From Malurus cyaneus samueli (lineage: Eukaryota; Chordata; Aves; Passeriformes; Maluridae): a stretch of DNA of 64,000 nucleotides. A model generated the notes under the pieces. It was not told where the DNA came from and searched no databases. It saw only the letters and a program-made list of their open reading frames with translations. This document shows positions 33,657-44,820 of the stretch, piece by piece. The stretch's first letter is position 1. The number at the start of each line of letters is the position of its first letter. The DNA lies in NCBI GenBank assembly GCA_009741485.1, contig VKON01002658.1, positions 1,480,831-1,544,830 on the forward strand. The letters run 5' to 3'. The position numbers and the translations under genes are program-made.

Positions 33657-36600
33657 TTTCTGCTCTCCAGGAGGCAGCTCCCTCACAGTCAAATGGGAAA
33701 AGAGCACCTTACTCATCAGGCAAACTGCTGATGAAGCGAATCTATCATGATCCCAACAGTCAGCACTTCCAGGGCAGTGCTCATTCCTAAAGCTTTTTGC
33801 AAACACCGACTAATCAGATTAACCTTTTCCAATTAAAATCCCAGCCACAGCTAACCAGGACCCATCCTGGCACATGAGGGTTCGTTTCCCAGCTTGTTAG
33901 GAGCTCACCCCTCTCCTGCCCAGTCCAAAGGGGTCTGGAGAGGTAAATTCCTGGCCAGATGCTGATTTAGCTGGGCGCTGTTTGCTCCCCAGCTGCAGCT
34001 CTGCATTTCAGCAAGATCTGCCTTTTCCACTCATCAGAGAAAAGGAACCAGACAGCCTTCACCTGTATCCTGCCCCAGTTCTCTGTGTGCTCCAGGATTT
34101 TGTCAGAACTGAGTCAGTTTTGCGTTAGTCAGCGTTGTTTTCCCATGCAAGGTGAGCACCCTAAATTAGCAGCACGGCAGGAACCGGATGTAACCAAAGC
34201 AAAACTCTGATTTTCTGCTGATGCAAACCCATCCCCAAATCCCAAGGGCCTGATCAGCAGCTGATGTGTTTTATCCCAGCCCTAAAGGATCTCAGAACCC
34301 GGAATCTGTGAGACTCCGAGGGCAGGGAAGCAGGAGACCCAGTGTGCTCTTTTTGGGGTCAAATTCAACTGCATCCCAAGGCACAGGGCCCTGTCTGGAA
34401 ACAGATTTCCTCAGAGGAGAGAACGAGGAAGGACAGGCAATCACCTCACCTGACTCCTGAATGAGAATCCAAACCTTGGATCTGATTTGTAATGAAAATG
34501 TGCAATCCCCTCTCTCCTCCACCTCAGCATGGATCACAACAATCACCAGTTTTATCAATTCCATCCCATCACGCCAAACTTTCCCTCCCTGATCAGCAGG
34601 AAAAGGTAATCCACAGGCACCCCCGAGCCCAGCAGAGAGATAAATAAACCCCAACCACAAAAACATCACAGAAATCCCCTTAATTTGTTGTTTGCTGACC
34701 CCTCTGTCCAGCCCTGCTAAGCATCAACGCTCCAGAACAATGAATAAACCAGGAAATCCTACAGCTGCATTTATCTGACAGAGCGATGAACACACACAGG
34801 AATTATCTGCTGCACACAGCTTTCTGCAAAAAAGCACTTCATGAGCATTCAATTTATTTGACCTCATAACACACTGAACGTCAGCAAAAAAATTCAAGAG
34901 AGATGGTATCAGAGGAACCACGATTCCTGTTCTCAGGGCTGTGCTGAGAAGGGGAACTCGATCTCTCTGCTTAAGAGAATAAAGATTTGTGAGCCAAGAG
35001 CTCGGTGGGAAGCCTTGTGAAGAAAATGCCTTGAATAAAAACTTCAGATAAGCTGAGCTGTGGCAGTGATAATTTATCGAGGCACCACTTTCACACGGTC
35101 TGATCACATGTGCATTGTCTAGCAAGGGCTCTGTCCTCATCGTAGCACAGGAGAGGAGGGAAAACCTGCAAGAAAAGCATTCTCAATCACAGCCAGCAGC
35201 TTTTAAGGACCAATTTCTGTCTTAAATATCCTTCTGAAATGTATTCAGTGGCTCCCAGCAATGCAAAACCCAACCCCTTGGATTTTTCATGTCCTAATGA
35301 TAGCTACATTTGAATTAAAAGACAATTAGCAGCTAACAGTGCATTTGTTCTGCGGCAGAAAAAAGGCGTGAAGATGGATTTGGGCCGGTGGAGTCATTCC
35401 ACTCACTTTAAAAAACAACAAAAAAAAAGGTTTGTTCACTTTATCATCATGCCCAGTGCTGTCAGAGAGATGAGGATCTGTCAGCAGCAACATCATCCAT
35501 TATTTCCCTTTCCTCATTCAAGAGGAATTTATCTCTGGGATGGACACACTCCGTTCAAAGGAAGAGAAATTTGTGCCTATTAATTAAATCACAGCGAGTC
35601 ATAAAAACTGCTTTACACAAAAGGAATTCTAAAGAAAAAGCTTTCAACATCATTTATTGTGGGTTATCAGGGAGAGAATCAGCTGAATGCTCTGCTTGCC
35701 TGCTCTGGGTGTGTTGGGCTGTCCTGCTGAGTTTGGAGCAGATAGATGGAAAAATCACGACACATTTTGCCATTTGGCCAATTTTTTGGTTCAGAATCCA
35801 CCCTCCACCTGTGGGTGTCCAACACCCACTTTCCACACCAAGCTGTCAGCAATTCAGGAAACACAAAATAAAAAGGGAGGAAGTTTGTGCCAGGCACTTG
35901 CCAGACAAGGCCACTGCATGTAAAGGTCCATATGCCAGAGAACAAAACCACCAAACACGAGTCTAATTTTGAATAAAATTCATTTGCAATGCAGCTCAGA
36001 TGCAAATGTTCACCGTGGCAGGACAAACAGCAGGTTTTGTTGGGTCTGAGGGTTTGTTTTATGGCTTATTCCATTTTTAAGGCAAACTTCAGCCTGTGAA
36101 ATACTTATTAAAACACAGCAAATGCTACAGAAAGCTGTTTGCAGCAGTGCTGAAATAACCCAGGTATTTGGAAATGCTATCTTCCTTCTCTTCTCATTAA
36201 TATAGAAAAAGTTTGGGATGTGCTGATTCCCAGAGCAAGGGGATTGGGTTTGGAGAGTTTTCTGTGTCTGAATTGCAGCAGCCTGGGTTGCTGCAGGGTC
36301 TGAGAATAATTCTAAGGAATTTCTCAAGGCAAATTCAGCAACTTACCATGGTTTTTTGGACAAAAACTGCCTTAATATTCCCTAATACAGCTTGAAGGAG
36401 GAAGGCTGGTCTCTAACTGGAGTCTGGGCTTGATGCCCAGCTTTGCTTCTCTATGGAATAAAAGTTGTCAGTGTCAGGTGTTGGATCTTCAGAGACACCT
36501 GGCACTGCTGGGGGAGCATTTTATACCCTGAGAGTGACAAAAAATATTGGTTTGGGGCAGTTCTGGAGACCCTCAGGACTGCACAGCTGTGGGGAAGATG

Positions 36601-37025
36601 AAACAGATTTAACAAAGGTGGGAGGGTGGGATGAGCACCCTGAATTTACCCAGGAAGACAAGGGAAAGGCAAGGAAGGAGCTGGAACAGCAGATGGGTGA
36701 GCACAGTGTGCTTCAATTTCTGAGATTCACTGATTTCAAACCCTGGCTGAGGTGACTGCAAAGAGCCAGGAGCCCCAACAGCCACCATCCATCCCTGAGT
36801 GTCCTTCTCTGCCACCTGCACTCCCCCACCCATCCTCCAAACCCTGGAAATGGGAAAAGAACGTGAGAAAATGTGGGAAACAGCCAGCAGGAGCTCCTTC
36901 ATCAGATGCACAGACACAATTACAACACAAATAATAATATTTAACCCATTTTCTTCCTCTCCCAGGAAGTCACTTCATCTCTTTCTGCACGGCGAGGAAG
37001 CAATTTGTGGTTTTGGGGAAAAGGT
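33657..37025. other. YPEL2 intron 1, middle part
   Basis: About 3.4 kb of non-coding sequence. No exon, TE or RNA gene recognised on either strand. Confidence 0.5.
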
Positions 37026-37094
37026 GATGGGTGGATGGATGGATGGATGGATGGATGGATGGATGGATGGATGGATGGATGGATGGATGGATGG
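37026..37094 (+). repeat. (TGGA)n microsatellite
   Basis: About 16 uninterrupted GGAT units. Likely length-polymorphic. The open frames across it (WMDG-type repeats) are artefacts. Confidence 0.97.
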
Positions 37095-38089
37095 AAAAAG
37101 GTGGAAAACAGCATTCCAGACAGGAATTCCTGGCAGGAAACCACTAGAGGGCATCAGGAAGAGCTGCAGCAGGAGAAAATCCCAGACTCTGCAGCCGGCC
37201 ACAGGGAATCCGGGACAGGCAGAGTGCCAACCCCACTGCACCTGCCGTGCTCCACATTCCAGAGCCAGCCCGGCAGGAAAAACCCCAGCGTTATCCTGCT
37301 GAGCAGCTCCCAGCACCAAACCCAGCACTGCTGCCACGGTGATTGCATTAATCACCTTCTAAAGAAGGGGGTTTGGGGTTTTTTTTCTTCTCTGAGATCA
37401 TCATTTGGTGTTTGTTGCAATTCTTCTTGTTAAAAACTGACACAGCACCCCATAAAAAACTACTGGGGTCCCCCTGATATAGGACAGGCTTCCTATAAAG
37501 GTGGAAAGCACAGGAAAATGAGTTAAAATTTAAAAATAACAAAGAGCAAATTTTAAAACTCACTTTGGGATAGAATTTTGTTTAAGTCTGTGTAGTTTTG
37601 TCACTCTAATCCAGTAAAAACCCATTAAACTTATTAAAAATAAAGTAACATTTAAAAATATTTTCCAAAAATGGTTCTTTACACAGCTGATTTGCCTTCT
37701 CTCAATTTGGAGATTAAATCAAATTAAGAAGTAGCACTTATTTTACTACTTCACTTATTTTAATAACCTACACCAGGGCATTTTCAGGTTCTCAAATAAA
37801 AGAAGCAAATCCAGAAGGCTCCTGCATTCCAAGCAGGAATTCTTGTGTGAATTACAGCACTCAGCCAACTGGAAAGAGAAGGAACAGGTTAAAATAATTC
37901 AGTGAAGATGGTGCAGAGGTGCTTCTTTCTCCCTCCTGATACGGAGAGCAGGAGACAATGAGAATTTTCTGAGTTTCTTTACAGCCTAAGGCTGGGCTTG
38001 GACCATTCAGTGTCAGAATTTCTCACTCATCTCTCCCCACAACTCGAAGCACCATCAGACAGCACTGGGAAGCAGGGAAGGGAAATAAT
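37095..38089. other. YPEL2 intron 1, nothing recognised
   Basis: About 1 kb of ordinary intronic sequence with T-rich and A-rich runs and no recognised element. Confidence 0.5.
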
Positions 38090-38205
38090 TCTGGATATTT
38101 AAATCAAAGCCTTTCCCTTACAATTTCACCTCAAAAGGCACGGAAAAAAATCTGGATATTTTAATCAAAGCCTTTCCTTTACAATTTCACCTCAAAAGGC
38201 ACGGC
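38090..38205 (+). repeat. 61-bp tandem duplication
   Basis: TCTGGATATT starts at 38090 and 38151. The copies share AATCAAAGCCTTTCC and CAATTTCACCTCAAAAGGCA with only a few differences, so the duplication is recent. Confidence 0.95.
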
Positions 38206-41200
38206 ACAAGCTAGGACAGACACCACCTGGCTTCGTAATTTATTACAGAAGGTTTACTTAAACCTTTTTATTTTTTTTTTTTTTTGTTTTTCTTTTTTGC
38301 TCCTTTCTCTTTAATTTATTCCTTTTTTTTTCAGGCCTGTCTGTGAAACCACCCGAGCAAGGAGTGTGAGATTCAGCCTCTCCAAGGAATGACTGACACC
38401 TCTGGCTGAATTCTCTTCCCACTCTCCCGAGTTGCCTGGCAGCGATATCTTTGCAATGCAGAAGAGCCTGTGGCGCTGATAAGGAGCAGCAGGGTGAGAT
38501 TAGAGCTGCCAGCTGCCCACCTTTGGGTCCTTGCAGCCAAAATCCAGGGCCCAGCTCCAGCAGGGGCCACTCTGAGGTACCAAACACAGCGGGGAAAGCG
38601 CCACCATTCCCAACAGGAATTTTACTCCCACCAGCAAATCCCACTCGTGCCACAAATAAAAGCTGCGAGCTGGACTCATTTAACACACAAGTGACTCCAT
38701 TTCCTCCCTGGCATTTTGCAAACTCGTAACAGTCTCCTGCAGGGGTTTGGTTGAGATGCAGCTCCTCATTTCAGACCCAGCCCCGTGCTGAACAAAGCCA
38801 CAGTTCTCACCTGGAGCTCCAGATCGAGGAATTTGCCAGAATTACAGACACAGCGTTCTACAAAATGAAACAAGGCCCTTGCCTTGCTATTCCAGCACCA
38901 TCCTGAACTAAAAGCTTCAAGGAGAAGCTCTTCCCATCCAACTGATCACTTACAAAATAGAAATGCTCTTCATCATCCCAACTCCTCATATCTTGATTTG
39001 CTTTAATTGCACAACAGTCTGGCTGCCCAAATAAATCTCGGATCATTGCATTTTCTTGGTGCTCCTCAGACCACTTTATTATCTCTCTCTCTGGCAAATC
39101 CTGCTATGATCAGGATTCAATTACCTGGGTCTGCTGGACGGATCATCCGTTCCCCTGATAACGCCAGGGAACACAGTGAGAACATTTATCTATTGTGAGG
39201 ATCATTCCAATATCCTCACAGGCATTAAAGAAGGGTCTGCTCCAGCTGCCTCCTCTTGTGACTCACAAATGCAAGCTCTTCTTGTCAAATTTTTGAGTTT
39301 TCAACTGCTCACAAACTCCACCTGCTCAGAGGGTTCTTCCCAGGAACATCTTTACACTGGCCTTGCTCTGCCTCATCTGTCAAGGGACAGACAGTGATTT
39401 TATTTTCTCCCCTGGTCCACCTGATTCTTTCCTGAGCAAGCTGAGGATAAGATAGTGAATTCTCACCCATCTCTGCCAGGAACACTTTTAATGCAACATT
39501 TCCTGCATTAAAAATGGACAAACCCTGCAGCACTTCAGCCACCACCCTTCTCCCTTCCCTCCAGCAGCCTTGTGTGTCAAGGAGGCAAAATCAGGTGAGG
39601 ATTTAGAGCCTGAATCTTCACATGACAGATACTTTATAACTAAATCTGGTTTAGGAAGGTCAAGTCAGCTGTTACCCTGCCAGGTTTTGTCATTAGTTCC
39701 TCCTGGATATCCTCTCCAGCCTGCCAAGGCAGGTGAACTGACTCACCTCACACAGCTCCTGACGCATGTTTGAGCTGGGAGTTCCTGGGATTCTCATTAA
39801 GATTTCTTATTTCCCCACAGTTAATAATTAACCCCATCTTTTTTTTTGGGTTTTTTTTTTTTTTTTTAGTGTGATGTGGACAGTCTGTTTTTAGCAACAT
39901 CTTGCTCCAGCCATATTTCATCAGCAAAACCTCAGAGGTTTCTTCCGGAGCTCGGCGGCCGAGCTGGGTGATGCCAGGGTCACACCACGCTACGTTTTGT
40001 CCTCGTGGTGCCAATGTGAAACAGGAGAAGTGACACCGCTCTGCCTTCCCTCTCAGCAGATAAAAAAAGTTCTCTGAAGGGCAAATTCAAAGCACCCTCA
40101 GCTTTTGGAACTTCTCGTGGCCTTCGCTTGACCGCAAGAGTTTCGTTCTGTACAAGCCATGAAAGAAAAAAAAAAAAAAGAAGAGTCTAAAAGAGTCTAA
40201 AAGTGATTTTTGTGAGTCAGCAAAACATCTCATAATTAAACATTCTCCACCAACACCTGGGCAGGTGGAAAAGGAGCAGTTTCTAGATGGACATGTCAGC
40301 AGAGACCGGAAGGCAGCTCCCTCAGTCGCATTCCCACAACTTCAGTGACTCACAGCGCCCGGCAATATCATTTGTTAAAGCAAGAGTGAAGCAGGGATAA
40401 TAGCTATTTACTAAAAACAGAGGAGCGTGATTAGCTTTAATTAGCATTGTCAAGTGACTTGAGATTGTCAGGTACAAGATGTGGGAGAACTAAGTCTCAT
40501 TAATTATGTTATTTCCTGCAGCCTTAAGTGGCTTGGCCAGTCCGGCGACGCTTCCGGAGACGGAGCTGCTCCCGATGTCCGACACATCCCACAGCAGAGG
40601 GGTGGGAATGCTCCCAGACAGGCCTGGAAGATGGGGCTGCTCAGTAAAGAGCTGCAGAGGAGAAAAGGAATCAGGAATGATCAGCTTATGTGCTGCAGGA
40701 CAGCCACAGACCCTGACAAACGGGGACAAAAAGGCAAAATGACATGGCAAAAAGCAGGCTTGGAGATCACACTGCTAAAATGCAGGGAAATGAAGACCAG
40801 GAAGCAATGGGGGCAATGGGGAACATGATTTAGGTCCAGGGCACAGCACTCCTGGAAAACTGTCTTTTAATCCCGCCAAAAAAGACAAAACTATAACATG
40901 TCTGGGGAAAAAAGAAATCCAAAAGCTCAACCAGCATCACAGCACCGACACACACTGATTTATCAGCTAAAGATCTGTACTACAGAAATTAAAAAATCTG
41001 AGTAAGAACAGTTCCTCACTTCCCTGGACTCCCTCTGGCTTCTGGAAGGAAAAGGAAACCTGTCCTTAGCCATTAGTTACCATGATTAGATCCAAAAAAC
41101 AACATCTCCAAAAAAACACCGCCAGCAAAGAGGGAACATCCTGAAGGACCAACTCACAGGTCTCTGCCAAGGAGAGGAAAAAGGCAGCTGGGTATCCTGA

Positions 41201-42729
41201 TTTCCCAGCAATAAACACACTCTACTACATGTTAAACATCCTGATCAGCCTTAGAACAGCCCAGAGAACTGAACTCTCAATTTCCCCATTCCAGACTCCA
41301 CTCTGCAATCCCTCTAATCCAGAACTCCAGAGCTGACCTCTAATGAAGACTCTGCTTAAACTCAAGCAAACAAAGCTCTGCCAGTTAATGACCAAAGCCC
41401 AGTGAAAGCCTGGCTTTATTGGTGTCTCTTCTTCCACACACACAGTCAAAGGCAAGACCATGATGTAAGAATAAGAAATAAATTACTTTTTTACTCCTCT
41501 GCAATCCTTGCAATGCTTTTGTAGTACCACACCAGATGAAGGAGTGCACACTTTCTAAACTGCCAGCCAGGACCTACACCAGAGTGACCAGTTCCTTAAT
41601 TAAATTCTCAGCAACAGGTATTCAATCCATGAGTCAAGGAGCCTTTGAGGGAATGTGGATTTACAGGTAGGGATGCTGTCTTCTTCAACACAACCCTGAC
41701 TCAACTGCACACACCAAGCAGCAAGGAAAGGAAATAATTTATTCAGAATCTGTGGATTCAGAGGACATGAGGGAACTCAAGGACCAACACAGTTTTGCCA
41801 GTTATGCCAATCCTGGCACTGGGAAACACACACCTGCAAGGAAAACTAAAATAATAAATAAATAAGGAAGCACTTGACAACCCCATCAGATGAAAGCAAC
41901 ATCTCTGCCCTCCCTACAGCATTCCCAACCTCAGCTTCAAAGCACAGCCCTCACTTTTACACGGCCTTTCAGCAGGAAACAAGAATCAGGGATCCAGGGA
42001 GGAAAGAACATCTCAATTCCCTGCAGCAGCGCTGCCGTTACACAGCAAACAATGTTTACAAGGAACCAGAGGCGTGGATCCGACGCCACGGAGATCTCGA
42101 ACAAAATCAGTGGGAGTGCTCGGCGAGGATGAAGTCACAAAACACATCCTTTCCAGGCAGAATCCTCTCACGGATTACAAGGCAAGCTCCCTCGGTATCG
42201 GCTTGTTTACAACCCTCTCACTCAGCGCAGGCCTCCCCGCACTGCCCAGCTTTAAGTAACTGTAAACGCATTAGGAAAAATCCTTATCTGGAGCAGGGAG
42301 AGGGCCCTGAGGAGGGCAGGGAGGCAGGGCAGGAAGGCAGGTGCTGTGCTCTGTCCCGCCCCTGCCCCACTGCATGCGAGGAACACTGGTCTGACAGGCC
42401 TTCCTCTGGCTGTTTTCTAAGACAGAAAAAGGTGGGGGCAGAGCCATTCCAGTAAATCGTAGGGTTAGAAGGAGAGTATTCCACTTCTTTTTTTTTCCTG
42501 CCCCGTTAAAATCACATTTTAAACGGGAACGTTTCAAATCAGTGTGGCTTCAAAAATCAGCATTAAAACCTGCACCTACAAACCCATGTCCAATTCTGCC
42601 ACCTCGAAGTTCTCAGCTTTTTCTGGATCAAACCCAGAAGTTTCTATGGAGATGCAGAACCCCGTTACCATCTCACCGTCAGCCCCAGACCTCGGCGGAG
42701 CTCTGCAGAAGAGGAAGCTGCTACACCCT
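38206..42729. other. YPEL2 intron 1, 5' part
   Basis: About 4.5 kb. A poly(T)-rich stretch at 38265-38330 and another at 39838-39868; the rest holds no recognised exon or TE. The stretch 40375-40510 is AT-rich, low in repeats and has the look of a conserved non-coding element, but this cannot be tested here. Confidence 0.5.
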
Positions 42730-43447
42730 TATCGGAGGCGACAGCAACAACACGGACCAGCTGAGTTACCCCGCGCCCGGTTTCGGTGCTCCGTGTGCCA
42801 GCACTGCCCTGGGAGGGGCATCCCCTGCAATCCCTGTGTCCCCCCAGGCACGATGGCAGCGCTGCTGTGGCACGGCCCGGGCTCCGGGGAGCCGCAGCAA
42901 AGGGAGCTGCTGGTCCGGAGCCCCGGGGGGAGATGCTGCGCCTCCCGAGCCCCCCGCACACCCGGGGCAGGCGCGGGTCCCACCTGCGGGTCGGGGTTTA
43001 TGGGGCGTTTATCGATGGGTGGCGAGGAAGGACCATCTCTGCTCCTCCTCCTGCTCGTCCCCCGATGCTCCCCCGTTGATCCCCGGGGCCGGGGGGCACC
43101 GAACCCCTCCCGGCCGGACCTGTTGCCCCCCGCCTCCATCCCCTCGCCCGGCCGCGCACACAAAGGCCGCCGCTTGCCCAGCCCGGCTCTCCCACCACCA
43201 GCACCGGGTGCTCCCCCACCTCCTCTCCCGGTCCTGATGGAGCCCCCCGGGGATGCTCCCCCGGATCCGCGCGGCCGCGGCGCGGGTGGATGGGGGGTGG
43301 GGGGGACACGGGACACACGGACACAGACGCGGCTGTGGCGCAGCTGCGCGCGGCCGCCCAGCCCGGCCCCGCCGCGCGCGGTCGGGACGTTTCCCTCGCG
43401 CGGCCGCTCGCCTCACGCCTCACGCTCTCCGTGCCGCCCTCACTCAC

Positions 43448-43516
43448 CGCGGCCGCACCGAGCGCGTCCGGCGCGGACCGAGCGGCGGCCGCCGACCGCG
43501 ACAGAGCCCCAGCGCC
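43448..43516 (-). other. YPEL2: YPEL2 probable non-coding exon 1
   Basis: A minus-strand segment starting about 30 bp below a TATA-like box and ending at a strong GTGAGT donor (43442-43447). It contains no ATG. YPEL2 has a non-coding first exon in mammals. The implied intron 1 runs to about 32080 (~11.4 kb). Confidence 0.5.
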
Positions 43517-43540
43517 TCCCCCGCCCGCCGCCTGCTCCTC

Positions 43541-43616
43541 CCCTTATACCCTGCCGGCGCTGAGCGACACGGCGCCAACAATCGCGCCTGCGGACATAGC
43601 ACACGCCGCCGATTGG
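43541..43616 (-). promoter_or_regulatory. YPEL2 core promoter: CCAAT box and TATA box
   Basis: Read on the minus strand, CCAATC (43616-43611) is followed about 65 bp later by GGTATAAGGG (43550-43541), and about 95 bp later by the start of the proposed exon 1. This order and spacing is that of a classical CCAAT/TATA promoter, here inside a CpG island. The activity is inferred. Confidence 0.55.
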
Positions 43617-44059
43617 TCGCCGCCGGCCGAGCCCATTTTTCACGGGCCATTCAGAGGGCGGCGCTGGCGCGGCGCTCCCCGCCCCGCCCCTCGCGCACCG
43701 CCGGGCCCGCACGCAGCGGCTGCGGCGGCGGCAGCCAATGGGAGCGCGGCTCGCGCGGCCGCACAACAAACACAGCGCGGCCTCTTAAAGGCGCCGCGCC
43801 CCCCGCGGGAGATGCGCGCAGGATGCGCGGGGGTCCGGTCCAGCCCCGGGGGTCCCGGTGTTCCCGGGTCTCATGGCCACGGAGCAGGGAAAGGAGGCGG
43901 CTGTGGTCACTTTCCAATGACTGCGTGGTTTTTTTCGTCTTTCCCCGCGCAGGTAATTAGAGCACTTTAATAAATGGGGGTAATTAGCGGTGTCTGGTGC
44001 GCGGGGGGCGCTTAAGTCGCCTTCGGGGGTGCGGGAGAAGGGGCAGAGAACAGATACAA

Positions 44060-44355
44060 AATCCACCAATACCAACCCAAAATCCACTAGTACGAGCTGC
44101 AAAATCCACCAGTACGAGCTGCAAAATCCACCAGTATTAACCCCAAAATTCATCAGTACTAACATTCCAAATCTACTAATATTAACACCCCAAATCCACC
44201 AATACCAACCCAAAATCCGCGACTGCAAATCCACAGTATAATCAAGTACCCCAAAATCACAATACTTCCTCCAAAATCTACTTCTATTTCCCAAAAACCC
44301 ACTAATACCAATCCCCCAATCCTCCCCTCTTAACCCTCAAATCCACCAATATTAA
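44060..44355 (+). repeat. Degenerate ~20-bp minisatellite beside the CpG island
   Basis: Repeated CCAAAATCCACCAGTA / ACGAGCTGCAAAATCCACC words, spaced about 18-24 bp and progressively diverged towards 44355. It lies just upstream of the YPEL2 promoter. Confidence 0.85.
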
Positions 44356-44704
44356 TCCTGCTTCTCCAACACACCACAGGGCTAATTGTAAATGAAGATA
44401 TTCCATATTTCTCCTGAAATTCTTCATCCCACCCCTGGCCATGAATTTTTCCAGCAGTGATTTTGGCAATTTTTTTTATCCCACCACTGCAGAGGTGCTC
44501 ACGGAGCCTGAGCACACACAGAACAAACCCCAATAAGTGCCAGTGCACAATTAAATGCCATCCCCTCAAAGCTCTGTAATTAAGACACGAGCACCCAGCA
44601 GCTCAGGATGAGGTAATTTGAAGGCTTCTCCCTGCACCTTTTTATTCCCTGCTCAGCCTTTGAGTGCTAATAACAATAATTCAGTGTATAAAGTACAGGT
44701 TTAA

Positions 44705-44820
44705 TAATCCCAGAATGGTTTGTGGTGGAAGGGACCTTGAATTTCATCCCATTCCACTCTTCCCACTATCCCAGGTTGCTCCAGCCTGGCCTTGGACATT
44801 TCCAGGAATGAGGTTTTTAA
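44705..44820 (-). mobile_element. CR1 LINE 3' fragment
   Basis: In reverse the classic CR1 end: AATCCCAGAATGGTTTGTGG, TGGAAGGGACCTTGAA, TTGCTCCAGCCTGGCCTTGG and ACATTTCCAGGAATG. Intergenic between GDPD1 and YPEL2. Confidence 0.92.

Larger units (their letters stand above)
42730..43830. promoter_or_regulatory. CpG island at the YPEL2 promoter
   Basis: About 1.1 kb of very GC- and CpG-rich sequence between AT-richer flanks, with GC boxes and NotI-like GCGGCCGC sites (for example near 43270 and 43450). It carries long open frames on both strands that are explained by base composition. A second CCAAT on the plus strand (43735-43740) with TTAAAG about 50 bp downstream could support divergent transcription. 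Confidence 0.8.

Noticed and set aside
36799..37433. Frames with WMDG or HPSI repeats
   Set aside because: Translations of the (TGGA)n microsatellite.
42544..43970. Plus-strand frames of 226-339 codons rich in P, R, A and G
   Set aside because: They lie in the CpG island, are open in several frames and both strands, and match no known protein. Explained by GC-rich composition at the YPEL2 promoter.
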